From Phoronis australis (taxonomy: Eukaryota; Phoronida; Phoronidae): a stretch of 64,000 nt of DNA. The DNA is taken from contig NMRA01000882.1 in the NCBI GenBank assembly GCA_002633005.1, positions 28,579 through 92,578 on the forward strand, written 5' to 3'. Shown in pieces: positions 22,514-35,785 of this stretch (positions are counted from its first letter, which is position 1; every line of letters starts with the position of its first letter). A model generated the notes under the pieces. The model was given only the letters and a program-made list of their open reading frames with translations, ran no database searches and was not told where the DNA came from. The translations under genes were made by a program, and so were the position numbers.

Positions 22514-22609
22514 GAACTCGTCCAGTGGCTGGTCGACGTCCCATCTACGTTGTATAAATTGCCATACAGTATCCTGAGGACAGTCGTCATATTTGATGGC
22601 TCTTTCAAT
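22514..22609 (-). CDS. Ankyrin-repeat gene, exon 2
   Basis: After a CTTTTCAG acceptor the minus strand reads IERAIKYDDCPQDTVWQFIQ and RRWDVDQPLDEF (32 codons), then donor GTAAGT. Both borders are phase 0, matching exon 1 upstream and the first repeat exon downstream. The segment is not a canonical ankyrin repeat, but its last part (VWQFIQRRWDVDQPLDEF) resembles the second helix and turn of a divergent capping repeat that prepares for the next one. Joining exon 1 gives SEAELETIERAIKYDD, a credible continuous helix. Confidence 0.75.
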
Positions 22610-25194
22610 CTGAAAAGAATGACAATTAAGTATGGATTACACATCACACACTGTACATGTATATGTAATATAATTATGTAGTCCTAGCAGTTTCAGATTT
22701 GCCAGTAACTCGCAAACTACTTGAACTTCCCTGCATTCCTGTTAATAGCTCATGCAGCTGGTACATGTATATGGATTGTTCCTTAACAGTGAAAAACGTA
22801 GACATAATTTTAGGCACATTAAGCCATTTTGCCGGTGTAGAAACTTCCATTCATTTTCCCCAAACCTTAATTGACTGCACAGGAAGCGAAAAGTACTGGG
22901 ATTTTCCAGACGCTCGAACTATACAGCGATATTCACCACGCCAAGTACATCCGAATTTCCTGAAATAGTTGATAATCTCAAATTTTTGCGTAACAGGTAC
23001 AGTCGAGAAAAGAAAGACTGCGAAATACGGATAACAGACAAAATTCAAGAGAACATTTAACAACTCTGCAGCACTGCATGGTTTACCTTTTGAGAAAATA
23101 GCCAATACATTGTCGTTAGGGTTTCCACTTTTGCATCACAGGTCGTCTAAACGCACTTGAAAACGTTTACGAAATCAATCATACATATATTTCGAAAAAT
23201 GGAGAAAGATTATTAACCTAAGCTTTTGCGGAGTGTACTAACTTACTGGATTCTTAAATTCAATCAGTCAATTTTGCGAATGCAAAACTATAATTTTCCA
23301 GATGCCACTCTCTGGCAAACCTGGGGGATAACTGAGACCACTTTCTCGAAACTATATATTACTTGAGAAAAATTGATGACTTCAGAGATAACATCATTGC
23401 TGCCCATTTCCCGATATTTGAAAATATAGATGTTTTCTTATTTAGGAACCCCGCCCTTTAAGGAGGTTATTGATGACATTCAAGTGGCCACCCTTTTTGT
23501 GTTTTTATTGACAAATTCTTAAGGGGCCACTCATGGAAAGAGGGACCAATGTTGGAATCGATTTTTCTTTTTTTTGTGAAATCATGCAACCGGCTTTCAT
23601 GTTGAAGGAGGTCACTCCCTGCACTGTCACTCTTTTTCTGATGTTTAGCCTTTCATCTTTTAAGAGGTGTCAAATTTCAGACAGTACCCTCTCTCGGTGG
23701 AGCAGTCTGGGGGAATGTCTCTATGTCTCTCTATACATGTTAAATCTGACATTGCCATGTATGCGCGATGGAATTTAAGATTCCAAATTCACCAAAAAAT
23801 AAACAAAAATTGGGAACAGCACAGCCATTTGACCCGAAAAACCAAAACTGTGAAAAATACAGTAGGATTGCCACCATCGAAAGGGTGGAATTTTGAGAAA
23901 CGTGAAGACCACTATTTTTGAATTACACAAAAGGACTTTTTCCGATGGTTAGTTAAAAATAGTGTTACTGTTTAACTTAGAATCACAAGAATAGTATCTT
24001 TTTCGAAGATGGTTACTATGAGTTCTTTGTAAGGAATTCCAACATGTGGAAAACACTGCTGTCTAAACTACTATTTCCGATGACTGTGTACATGTCAAAA
24101 GGTGTACTCAAAGAACTTTTGCAATCATAAACAAAGATTTCAGCGTTTTCTTTTTTGTCAATAGAGATCGAGTTTACCTCGTGGACAGTTATAGGTACCT
24201 CTGATCGAAATGAGAAAAATACACCTTAATACGAATGCCACGTCTCCCATAACCCCCAGTTACCCGTCATATGTCTGCAAGCGTGCTTGCGGAAATCGAT
24301 TATAGCATTTCGTTTTGATACACAAATTCTTTCATTTCTGATTTATTTGTTCATGTAGTACGAAAATCGATAGATTCATAGATGGTTTTTGCCAATTAGA
24401 CGCTAATCCTGTAAGAATTGATGGTGATTCAGTGAATTTAATTGCACCTTGAAGTTGGAAAAACTCTATCATAAGATCCCTAAATAGTAATGTACACTTA
24501 TAGACGATTTTTGAATAAATAAGATTAAACTCGTTGCTTGGAAAGGTTGTCTTTGCACTTACTCGGTGCTCTGAGCTTCCAGTAGTATTGAGCAATGAAT
24601 TTCTGTTCAAAAGTGAATTGATTGCTTGTCCTGATTCGCGTGCACGCCATGTCTTGCGTATCTACGTTAAAAATAAGATGTAAAACTGCAGTAGGCTAGC
24701 GCAGAGTCTCAATGATCCAAGAGAACTGAATTTGAACTCCAGGCGTTCAAGAAGTGTGTCTATTTTTTAAACAAACTATCATTTTCCCCAATCACCAGAA
24801 AATGGACTACCGGTCGTGTTCAAACGATAGCTTTTGAAACAGCCCCAAGGAGACGACTTTACCAAGGACTTCGGGGCCTCACCTATTCAAAATACTCCTG
24901 AAAGAGTGACCAAAAGGAAATAAAGTTTTCCTGAAACTGGATCACAATGAAACGAATCTTGACCTTAAAGCGAGCGCAGATGGCCGGTGTGAGCTGCCTG
25001 TCTCAAGTGAATCACAGCTTAGCTGACCAGCAACTAGCTTTTGTTCATCGGGATTTTTGTATTTTCACATTGTTAGATCTCGGCTATACTGTAGCTAATT
25101 GAGGCAGCTAATCACTACCGGTCAGTTTACTGGTCCTCGGCCCCGTTGCTTCACGGCTACTCAACTCTTGATGGCTTCATCAGTGGGACTGTTC
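22610..25194. other. Intron 1 of the ankyrin gene; nothing recognised
   Basis: AT-rich sequence; open frames on both strands are short and lack motifs. No large repeat pair was noticed within it. Confidence 0.45.
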
Positions 25195-25375
25195 CAGAAG
25201 CGGATTCAGGATTTTGTGTTGGGTGAGGGGGTATTTGCCAGGGTTTTACCCATCAGAAATTCGCATCCCACAACTGCCAACTGGAATCTGGAAGAATTTT
25301 AGGGAGTCCACACTGGAATCTGGGAGAATTTTAGGGGGGCAATAGCCCCTTGGCCACTCCTAAATAAGTGCCTGT
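25195..25375. repeat. Short dispersed element of the CCAGGATTTTG family
   Basis: It contains GATTCAGGATTTTGTGTTGG, a G-rich run, CAACTGCCAACTGGAATCTG, and two successive copies of GGGAGAATTTTAGGG followed by GGGCAATAGCCCC. The same ordered modules (GATCCAGGATTTTG, AACTG, GGGAGAATTTTAGG, GGCCATAGCCCCCC) occur at 35345-35785 and 59970-60235, and in part at 32830-32970. This is therefore a family of short non-coding repeats, here in intron 1 of the ankyrin gene. Confidence 0.6.
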
Positions 25376-28300
25376 GCCTCCAACCTAGGGCGGACCTGCG
25401 AGATTCGGTAAAATGTGGTGGTATTGTGAGCATGGTGGCGATGGGGGTGTGGTCGTTTGACAAAGTCGAAATGGTTTGCGCCCCACCCCCAATAATTTTT
25501 ACCTTCCTAAGGGCCTGTATTCTGATTATATGTAATATCTTGGACGGAGGTACCGAAGGTGGCGTGGTTGATGAAGTTTGCGAACATGGGAAGAAAATAA
25601 ACTGACTAAGAGTTCGAAAATAATATTTCGAAGTAAATCCATCACCTAAGAAAATAATTCGTTACTTGTTCTAACATAATTCACAATACCAAAACCACCG
25701 TTTCCGAGACCGCTGTTGCAGTCATTGTGATCGTCAATCTTCACCTCAAATAGTTCGAACATGTGACATTCATATTAATACTTCGTACGCTCGATTTTGT
25801 CTCTATTAATTAGGACGCTAAGATCTCAAGCTAAAATAGTTCGTACAGTAGAAAGAACACTGCAATGCATATTACATTGAACCACTCCTCTTACATGTAT
25901 GATACGGGTAATGTTAGTGGGAGATGTTTTTGCTCTGTTGAAATATTTTCAACGGGACAAAAGTCAAAAGATGGACATTTTTAATCCACACTTCTTCTTG
26001 TATAACATTTTCTTCCCATTGCAATAACAGTGCCACGTGACCAAGAAAACCTTTAGGGATTATGGCACCGATAGGTGGAACGGTTAAGATGCGGCTGTAT
26101 GAAGATTTCTGTGGCTTAAATTAAAGTTAATTTTTAGCTTATAGTGACCTTCCTTAGCTAAAATAGCTGCTTTGATTGATAATGAATAGCCTTGAAATTT
26201 ACTAAATCAGTGAATAATTGTGAATGCATCAAGACCCCTCATCATCAATATACCAGTGCATTGTATGCCAACAGTCACTCACGCGGTACTCCACTGTCAA
26301 CAAAATGCTGGTAAAATTGTAGCGTCTCCTGAGTGAGACAAAGGGCGGGTTATTGTTATGCTCTACCAAAAACAATGTCAACTAATTGTTCAAAAGTCCT
26401 TGATGTCCAGAGCACACACTAACAGTCTGGTCAACATCAAATCAAGAAATACTGTTGGTATGAGTCCTAGTGTTTCTGTCCCAAAAATCACAACAGCTTC
26501 AGATATAAAGGAGAAAGCACAAAACATTCATCACCCTAGGAATACTAGAAGCATGAGTTTAAAGAGACTAAATTGTTTAACTAATAAAACAAAGCGACCA
26601 TTTTACTCCAACTTTTGTAAAACCCAGTATTAGCAATGTCCTTCCCTCCCTAAATATAAGTGCAAAAAGTATACAGATTTTTTAACGATTCTTCCCAAAA
26701 CGCGTAAATTAATCCTGGATCAGTGAATCATGAATGTTCCATTTTTCACAGTTCACTGCGAAAATTTTAGGTTGGTTTTACTGTGATTAAGAAAAAAGGC
26801 AAGTTGGGTTTTAACCAATTTTCCAATTTTGGGTTACCTCAGTGTCGCCAATAAATATTATCCATGACCTTGAGAATATCAACTCTTGCCTGAGGATAAT
26901 CTAGTATGTATAGTTGCAGCAATCTAGTTCATAGTTTTGAACCAAATTCCACTTTCCACAAATAACTACTATCTCTGAAATAAATTCCGAAATAATGTTA
27001 CAGGGTACAGCTTCTATATTGCCGTAAAAATAATGTTACAGGGTAGAGTATCTATATCGGGGTAAAAAGCTGAAGTGCATTATCCGGCCTATGAAAATTG
27101 ATTAAATTCACAAGAATGTTTTCTCAGCGAATGCTTTTTTCTCAGTGAATATTTCAATATCTATAAAATTCACTGCAAGGGTCTCATTTCTCTGACTTAA
27201 TTTCATAGTCAACATCATTGTTCATTAAAACTCTCTAGAAAAAGAAGTGACACAACTCAAAAATGACCCAAGACCCCGCTGACTAGAAATTAATTTAAAA
27301 TCCCTTTCAACAAAATGAGTACCCTGCATATAATATTGCTTACTACTAATATACAATATGTTAACCATTGTAAAAATGAATAGATAATTTACACTTTTGA
27401 CCTTTGGCATCCACACTTCACACACGTCAGCATACAAATACATAAACAAAACGAAAGGTATAGTTGATAACAAATACTACATATAGAGACTAGTTCAAAT
27501 TTTCTATAGTCTAAGCTAATTTTTGATTACAAATCATGAACTAACAAATTTCACCTTGTTTTCAAACATATTTCACATGTGGAGTAAACCAAGTAGCTCT
27601 AGTAAAATACTCCAAAACTCAAATCCTACAAGCTTAAAGGTATACCGAAAGCATGTTAGTTACGAATTACCATGTCTTGAACCAGAATGGATCACAAAAC
27701 TAGCAGAACACAAAATGAGAAAATGAAAGAATAAAGTTCATTTTAATCGTGGTGTCAAATACTACTTGCATGGGCTTTGAACACTCAGCATTAGGGATGG
27801 ATTTGTATCTCAAAAGAAAATCTTTGTTACATTCAAATCTATTGTGATACATGCTAACAAACACTATTACCAAGAGGGCACTTGGTATGACAACGTTAGT
27901 TAATGGCAGTTTACCATGCAAAAATTGTCTTCATTTGGTTTATTCGATTTTGACTCGTTGCCTCGGCGGTATCTGTATACCTGAGCAGTGTACTCGATCT
28001 TATTTTAGACGTTAGCGACATAGTTCGCACTGGTAGACGATTTTTGACGTTATTCAATTATCTAATTTAATGCAATTCACAGCCAGGACACAAACATGGT
28101 TCTTGTATTTTTAGTTCAGCATCCATCAATACATGTAGGTAGAGCTGGTGGTTAACCGGAGTGGGCCACGAGTTGGGTACATTTTAGGAGGCAACAGTTA
28201 GAGGAGCTGGTTTGAGAATGCGGAATGTTCGCTCAAGATATACAACGGACTGCTTCATATGTAATATTCTCGATGAAGCTTTCGCTCGCCATATCACATT

Positions 28301-28959
28301 TGCCACGTTGTTTTCGTCAGCCAGGATCGTGAACTCTCTCTCACTAGTTCGAAACCTTTTTGTAGTTGAAATTATACTTACTTCCTTGTTTCATAACAGT
28401 TACATTGTTTCCAGTGCACTGATGTGCGTAACAACATCAACATCATCCAAATGTTAATTCACTGCAAGCTTTCAATCGCTGTAAAAAATCCTCGGTGCAT
28501 ACGTTGATAGGCCTACGTGTCGCCACGTTTCATCAGAACTCACAATTACAAAACATTTGATTAGAACCCGTGACCTTATTTATTTACAACCTGAAAGTAA
28601 ACATGACATGTTCCCAAATGTAGAACAATATGTAGGTAAACTAAAAGCAAAACACCCAGCTCACTCTGCGTCATCTAAGTGCTGTCTATAATTTATGTCT
28701 CCATCACCACAACTTTAAAAGGTTTAAGCTTTTATTAGAAATTGGCAATCACAAAAGGTGTATTCTCAACAGTGTGCATCGCATGTACCAAAAATAACAA
28801 ATGGTGTTTCATTAGTCTGTACACGAAAACTGTAAAGATGTAATCCGCACAACGTCACGGATTATTTAGCGAAAGAACACGCATGACAGAGGGAAATTTT
28901 GTTTTCATGCTAGCTATAGGATATGCCGATTGAAACTGACACGAAACACACTATCCGGT
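25376..28959. other. Intron 1, continued; nothing recognised
   Basis: The frame at 26358-26633 (plus, 91 codons) and others here show no family resemblance. Two short near-identical segments, AATAATGTTACAGGGTA, occur about 35 bases apart near 27000, a minor local duplication. Confidence 0.45.
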
Positions 28960-29990
28960 AAATCACAATCAAGGTCCATATTCGAGAGTCGACTCTGTTA
29001 CCAATGTCAACTGAACCTCAAATGCAAAGAGTTATTTAGTTGCGCAAGTTAAAAATAATCATCAAACTTGGATAGTGTTTGGGAAACTTATGCATGTTTT
29101 TGTCAGTGAATTTCGTTTATATTTAGCTTACGAGTGGCCATTTTAAAAAGTTAAATTTCCAACTGTCAACAGTGGAAAATAAAGTAAGCATTTGTTTTGA
29201 CATGACTGCAAATAACTCGATTCACATTCAGAATCACTTAGATGAAGTTGTGCTCAATCATTGGGATATGGTGGGGTTCATCATAAAACAGACACTAGTC
29301 AGGAGATTGTAAATTCTGTGTTGCTAATCCTCATCTACTGTAAAGAAGGCTATAGAGAACTGCAGAATATGTTACTTAGGCAACACAACAAACAATTCAA
29401 TATCTAAACAAACCATTTAAAACTTGGATATTGACTAGGTTCTGCTATGTTGAGAAGGAGCCGAAAATGTAGGGTAGATACACTGAATTCAATAACAAAA
29501 ACGATGATTGCAAATGAAATTATTGCATTTTTAATAACAAAATGGTGCTTATTATCATCAAAGAAAAGTAAATGCCCCTACAACATTATGTTACCATATG
29601 ATGCAGAAACAGTGATGTAGTGTACCGTGTACATACCCCTTTTTATAGTGTACGTACCCCTTTTTGTAGTGTACATGCCCCCATGTTTACAAAAACCATG
29701 AAATTAAAATATTACTTGGTAACTGAGCAACATTCGTCAAAGAAATGTTATTTAAAACGAGTGTTTATCACAAATATATTTGTTTTGAATCAGATATTAG
29801 CGTTTGTGTAGTGTACGCACCACTATATTTTAAGATGTGCCTATTTTCAAAGAATGCACATTATGATGTGCTATGTTTACTTTAAGTCTGAATAGATTTT
29901 GTTAGTTAACTAACTCTCAGTAGATTCTTGGTATTTAATCACAAACCTGACATTCGTTTGTGCAAATAATTTACTGTTCATAAGATGAAC
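28960..29990 (-). repeat. Dispersed ~4-kb repeat, copy C (inverted, 5' part only)
   Basis: Read on the minus strand, this region aligns with the first 550 bases of copy A: AACATAGCAGAACC, GATATTGAAT, GCTGTTGACAGTTGGAAATT-type blocks, then AAAATGGCCACTCG where A has AAAATGGCCACACG. It carries the 130-codon frame's start with early stop codons and ends near GATTTACCGGATAG. Right of 29590 lie TAGTGTACGTACCCC words corresponding to the subterminal array at 9652-10475. Divergence is clearly higher than between A and B. It is an older, 3'-truncated insertion in intron 1. Confidence 0.75.
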
Positions 29991-31084
29991 ACAGTGCATT
30001 TATCCCAATGTCCAAGGGATACCATTCTGCCCACACTGCCCTAGGCCTTACTCATTGTAAAAGAAAACAGTTGGGATATCACCCTAGTACAGCCCTTTTG
30101 TATAGCTCACAGTTGCCACGGATCTTTACACTCCTGAATAAGCCTCACAGTGTTTTTCTTGGCTTGCTGGGGTTAACAAAAGGTGTTCAGTGACAGAGCT
30201 ACAGGTATTTGAAAAAGTTGACCTAGTCAGTGTGGTCTTGTTTACAGCATACCAGATTATAGGCACTAGATTTTAGAAGTTTAGGTTCCACTATTGTGGC
30301 ATACACCCATGCTTAAATATTTCTTACTCTCGTACGTTTTTAAACTGCAGCCTGGCAGTATGTTTAAGAGATGATTTAGAGGGATGAATAGTCCGGGACT
30401 ACATTTCCCCTAGTTGCCACTCTTATAACTCACCACACCAATTAAACACCCAAGCGTTGGCATCCAAATAAAAATTTTGCAAAAATGGGAGAAAAGAAAA
30501 AAATTCCAGTGATCAGTATGTGAAATGAATAGGGTGGGGGAAGACTTTTAGGCAGTAGAGGAACAGGGTGGTATGGGTGCTTGGCCTAACAGCAATGGAC
30601 GCTTTTTCAGTCGGTGCTACAGCCACTGACTACTACCATAAGCGTAGATAGTGTTCACTGTCTAAAATGATGCATGTATCCATACTTGCAGACAGGCAGG
30701 CCTACACAATATTCCGAAAAATAGATAGTGGTTTTCTCCATCCCTGCTGAACTCTGACGTTAGAAACTCTTAGTGTGAAGCTGTTTGGACTGCGTTACGA
30801 GAGGATCTAATTGAAAATTTCTTTTTGTCTACGAATATTATTATTCTCATAATATAAAGTGACATGCGTCGGGATCTCAGAAGGTTTGTAACGTAATATT
30901 ATTCCCATAAGTTCAAAAACCACTAATTTGCATATATTGTGGACATAACGCACACCGTTAAATAATCAAACTTCGATAAACATTTTTTTCCCAGCATAAA
31001 CTATCAAGCGACGGGCGAAGGCCCAAACAGAAACAAAATGTTTTCTGCCTTATGTCTTTATTAATGTACAATTTAAACTCTTAC
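29991..31084. other. Intron 1, near exon 1; nothing recognised
   Basis: AT-rich, with no repeat partner or supported frame. Confidence 0.4.
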
Positions 31085-31141
31085 CGTTTCCAATTCTGCC
31101 TCGCTGACAAGTAAATTTCCCAATTTCTTGTTAGAAGCCAT
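31085..31141 (-). CDS. Ankyrin-repeat gene, exon 1 with start codon
   Basis: On the minus strand ATG at 31141 opens MASNKKLGNLLVSEAELET (19 codons), followed by donor GTAAG in phase 0. The ATG is followed by GC, and a stop (TAG) lies in the same frame just upstream, which supports the start. The end SEAELET joins in frame to IERAIKYDD of exon 2 to make an amphipathic helix. No signal peptide is present, so the protein is expected to be intracellular. Intron 1 would be about 8.5 kb. With exon 2 and the repeat exons, the visible protein is about 250-270 residues, and it is incomplete at the C-terminus. Confidence 0.7.
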
Positions 31142-32829
31142 ATCTAAGTCTGGTCCTCAGAATCAGTTGTTCTACAGCCAGTGATTGTTACGCGTATAAA
31201 AATACACTGGTGGATTTTACCAGAAATTTCCGTGAGTCATTGCTAAGTAGGTTATCGACGTCATCAACAAATGGCGGGTTGCGATAGGCCAAGTACTTGA
31301 CCTATATTCTGCAGCTACTGACGTCTCACGGATGGCGCGATATGTAACTGGTCACCAGAGTTCATGAACCAGGAAATAGATGTCCCTGGCGAGTGGCCGT
31401 TGAAAAGTCTTTGTGTCTGGCGTTGAATCAACTCTTTGTTTAAAAACCCTTTTTGCAATATTTATCAATAATACAAATATGTACAGCGCTGTACAGTATG
31501 AGTGAAGGTGACAGCGGTCAAAATGTCTGAAAACCTTTCGCTTGTTGCTCGTCCTAAGTGCGGGTGTATTCACAGCAGCATGTGACAGTCACTATGGTGA
31601 CCGGCATCTAAGTTAATCAAAGAAGCCGATTTTGCAGTTCAATCGTCTAATTTATCAGCCAACTCATTGTTCAATACTGGCCAATTTATCGTTCAACCAA
31701 TAAACAATATCATTTCACCATGCAAATTCAGCGATATAAGTCTTGCAGTTGTGGCAAACGCGACTGAAGATTAGTGCCCCTATTTGAAACCTGGTGAATT
31801 TCGATATTGGAAATTAATGCTTCATGTCAAAATACATGAAGAGCTTTGATAATTCACGTTTAGCTGTAATCCCCTGTACTGTTGAGATCAAACTCTCTGT
31901 CGGGTGTTCTTCAATGAGAAATTTGTACCAAGCTACGTGTAATTCAGCTTCTGTAGTTAGGCAGAGCTGGGTGTGAAATGAATATTCCAACAATGTTGCA
32001 AACTTTTAATTAGTGCATGTAAATACTGATATTGTCATTATACCAGTTTGTGAATCGGTTATAAAACCGGTAACTCACCAGCCATTCCGAAATCGATATC
32101 AAATTACGTCTTACTTGGATTTGTGACAGCTAGGGCGTAGGCAAATTCAGGATTTCAATATGGGGCACTTCAAGTGATTATTTTTTGAGACGTGGGGTCG
32201 AGTTCAATAATGGCATTCTGATAGGAGAGCAATACTTTGAGAGATATTGCAGCGTATTTTCAACTTTATTAGATCACGTACACAACGTAAATTCTAATTA
32301 GCATGTGTCCCTATGCAAAACACGGAAAACTGGTTATTGATCAATGCAAAAACAAAATAATAACCAAATGAAGATAAGTTTCCTACCACCTACCTCACAT
32401 TTAGGACGCGATGGGCCTTCTCATTTGGACCAATTCTCTTCTTACCAATTCTATAAAAGCAACCCTTTCGACAGTTCATAACAGCAAAACCAAATTCTAA
32501 CAATGGAGTTATTTTATCCAAAACCATGGGAAACTTACTGAAGAGAAAAATACGGCATTCACATGATGAGCCATATCCTCGGTGAACCGAATGGGCAAGA
32601 TATGAAGTGCAGTTGTAAAGGAAATTAAGGCAGCTCTCGTTAGAAATGGCTTAGTTAGAATAATGATGATGCCTGTTCAATCTGTGAGGCAAGAACTTTG
32701 CAACTGTGCTAAAAATTATAGGCCATTTAATCCAAAAAAGTTTGTTAAATTGGGTAGTTGACATTATCTAACGATCAGTAAAGCCGCGATCTGCAATAAC
32801 AAACGTACATGTAAACAGTGCAGAATTAA
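31142..32829. other. Region upstream of the ankyrin gene
   Basis: The first 200 bases hold GACGTC-type words (GACGTCATC near 31258, GACGTCTCAC near 31321) that could be promoter sites for the ankyrin gene. No TATA box in the right orientation was found. The rest is AT-rich with no supported gene. Confidence 0.35.
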
Positions 32830-32970
32830 AGAGGGGCCAAGGGGCCATGCCCCCCTTACACGTTTCCAGATTTTATTGGGCAGTCCGGGGGTGCCAATAT
32901 CTGACTGCAAAATCCGGGCTAATACTCTGTCCTGCCACCACCCNAACTAAACATCCTGGATCTATCCCCT
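32830..32970. repeat. Short dispersed element of the CCAGGATTTTG family, partial
   Basis: Holds GGGGCCATGCCCCCCTTACA, CCAGATTTTATTGGGCAGTC, and TCCTGGATCTATCCCCTGG at its right end, in the order found at 35345-35640. One undetermined base (N) lies at 32944 within it, suggesting assembly difficulty. Confidence 0.55.
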
Positions 32971-34321
32971 GGTAAAAGCTACGGATATTTCGAGGTTTAT
33001 ACAAAATTACTTTGCAAATACCACATGCACTTACTGACACATGAACGGAGCCTAGAAAGTAGTTTTCGAACACAGATTCAAAACTTATCCAATCACTCTC
33101 CAGGATCGAATATTAGTTTACAAGTTGATTTTGGATGGTATTTAAACCCTTGGTTCTCTTTGGCCTGCAAAACAAATTTATTGTACATGACATGAGTACT
33201 AATTATGAACATGTCAGGTTACCTACATGTATCATCTAATCAAAGGCTTAAGCAAACAGTACAGTTGGACTTCAGCATAACTGAATGATATACATTCTTT
33301 TCAAGTCGTATGACAATCTAAACCTAAGAAACGAAATGGTGAGCTTATGAAATTGTTGGCAACTGCAATAAACTTCAGTTCCCATTTTTTATCAACTTTA
33401 ATTTGTTTACGAGTTTAGCATGATGGCAATGCAGAAAATTTACATAATGAGCAGCGCTGGATGTCATTCCAACCAGCAGGTGGAGCGCAGCCCAGCCATG
33501 TCACCTTATTATTGCTATATGGAGATTCAATCTGCGCAACCACGGTTAGTATTCAAATTTTAATCATATTTGTGTTTCTGCGTTTTAAAACTTACAGCAA
33601 AACGAAGAATCTCTACATTGGCTTGACTAAATGGCAACAAGAATCTGTGAGCTTTTCATTAAAGCCTACTGTTGAAGCACATTGGCTAAACTAATTAGAT
33701 TTTGATCTTGTTTCAAATTCGAACCTTGATAACAGCCCTAGGCCTATTAAAACGTAGGAATCAACAACTGGTCGGACTTCAAGATGTTCTGCAAGACCAA
33801 TTGGCCGTACTTCAGAAGTAGCTGACAATAGTGCAAGCAACTTAATTGACCGGAGGGAGAAGCAAAGTCATGCAAGTCTCCATAATATTTGATGCGCATT
33901 AATACCAGACCAAGTGACTACAATAGCACAGTTTACGAAGTCGATCCTTACGTACATGTACATGCACATGTAGACCTAAGAAAACATGTCCTTGACAGCT
34001 TGGGAAAGGGATCTTTTCAACGCAGCTGAACTCGATCACACGGTCAAATCCCACCCACCATAAAAATCATGACATTGAATGCTTTGAATTTTAAATAAAA
34101 CGAGTTAAGTCCGAAATTTCAACTTTGAATGTCCAAAACTATGACCACGTATTAGAATTCTACAGCCAGATATAAATTCAGATGAGGTCATAGTCCCAAC
34201 TTTCCAACAGGGTGTATGTTTCCAGTCCGTGGCTACTTCAGCGGCCAACGGAAACTGTGGATCAAGCTTTCTCCAGATGTTCAGCAAAATCTCAAGAACA
34301 CTCAGTGGCAGATTAATGTTT
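32971..34321. other. Intergenic; nothing recognised
   Basis: AT-rich, with ACATGTACATGCACATG words near 33955. No supported gene or repeat partner. Confidence 0.4.
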
Positions 34322-34550
34322 TCAGTAAGGGGGGGGGGGTAGGATTAGAGTGAATCCGAGGCGCTTAGCACCGAGCGGAAGGAAGGTCGTGAGGAGGTTT
34401 CCCCCTCCCGTGTAAGATTGTTTGTGGTCCTTTGTAGCTGATTTTTTTTCTGGCGAATTTTTTTTCAACTTTATATTTTTGATCCTGTCCCGAGGGGGTT
34501 GGGCTTGAACCCCCGTACCCTCCCACTGTATATCCGCCTCTGATATTCTT
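34322..34550. repeat. Probable short dispersed element with G-rich and C-rich ends
   Basis: It starts with a run of ten Gs and holds GCGCTTAGCACCGAGCGGAA and GAGGAGGTTTCCCCCTCCCG. It ends GGGCTTGAACCCCCGTACCC then ATCCGCCTCTG, the same ATCCGCC word seen at the ends of neighbouring short elements. Composition differs sharply from its surroundings. No second copy is visible in the window. Confidence 0.4.
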
Positions 34551-35344
34551 GGCACGTTTATTCTTAGATTAAAGTCATATGATCCGTTTTAGACGTTTTA
34601 AAACACCGTGAATCTGCATAAAAACCATTGAAACATACTCTCTGACACTTAATTAGAACTTTTCGTAAGTATGTGTCGATCTCCTGCCTGCACATAGTGT
34701 TTCTTTTATTTTTTATTTTCTTAAAATCCGCGTGATCAAAACAACCGAATGTTGCCCATAATGCCGTGCGGTTTGACCTTTTGGCAACTCGAGACAAATA
34801 GTCAGCTGTTGCCGGTACTGCTTCGATGAAGAGAAGTTCGCCTTAACCAGGTAATTTATTTGTTTCTTAAACATTTTGAGGACGATATTGCTCCCTGTAT
34901 GAGCTGAACAGTCTAACTATTACTCTTAGAATTAGATGAAACCATTACCTGTGGGAAAATTACCTACTGAATTCGATAGTAATCGTTGTTCTCTGGTCGA
35001 GTCTGCAGTGGTACCCTAGCCAGCCAGCTAGCGGTATCAAAATACAGTCAGGTACCACTGTGTGTTTTTCTTAAATAGACCCCGAAATTCACACAGCCAG
35101 GGTAATGTATTTAGTATACAGATTTGTATCAAGGCTAGCCCTAATCCTGGGTCTATCAATGCTGTGACTGAAAAAGAGTGCAATGTTATTGTGGTTGGAT
35201 AGACCCTGTTTGTCAATCTATGGTCGTGAGTTGAATTTCTACCTGCTGGCAGTTTTCAGACTTTTGCAAAACTATTCGTGGTTTTTCATTGCCATAAGAA
35301 AAGCATCGTCTATCACCAGGGACTCTATACTCTACTTTTACATT
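34551..35344. other. Intergenic; nothing recognised
   Basis: AT-rich; the words GTGGTACC and GGTACCACTG near 35010-35060 form a weak local inverted pair, without wider structure. Confidence 0.4.
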
Positions 35345-35785
35345 GTACTACCAGGGGCACATTGGAGGATTTAAGGGGGGGGGCAGGGGGCCATGGCCCC
35401 CCTAAAATTCTCCCAGATACCATTTGGCAGTTCGGAGTGCGAATTGCTGACTAGCATATGCCCCTTGAACAAACCCCGTTTAAAGTTTATGTTTGTTTAG
35501 GAATAATGTCCACAAACCCAAAAATTTGACAGGCCCGCATACCTATACATAAGGCTGGGCGCGCGCATGTCGCAAAATTCTGGTTATTCCTGTGCCCTGG
35601 CCCCCCTAACTCAAAATCCTGGATCCGCCCCTGGGGCAGATCCAGGATTTTGAGTTGGGGAACAGGGCAGAGTATTAGCCAGGATTGAGTTCGCCACACA
35701 TTTGCACCCCCCAACTGCGAAATGGGAGCTGGGAGAATTTTAGGGAGGCCATAGCCCCCCCCTCTAAATCCATTACTGACAAGTC
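35345..35785. repeat. Two short elements of the CCAGGATTTTG family, joined in inverted orientation
   Basis: The left element (35345-35640) runs from CAGGGGCACATTGGAGGATT through CCATGGCCCCCCTAAAATTC to ACTCAAAATCCTGGATCCGC. The right element (from about 35636) begins GCAGATCCAGGATTTTGAGT and ends GGGAGGCCATAGCCCCCCCC. They meet at GGATCCGCCCCTGGGGCAGATCC, so the same terminal sequence faces itself. Other members are at 25195, 32830 and 59970. No coding sequence is present; this is a non-autonomous element type. Confidence 0.65.

Noticed and set aside
31180-31210. TATAAAAATA as a TATA box for the ankyrin gene
   Set aside because: The word is on the plus strand while the gene runs on the minus strand, where it reads TATTTTTATA; position alone does not support it.
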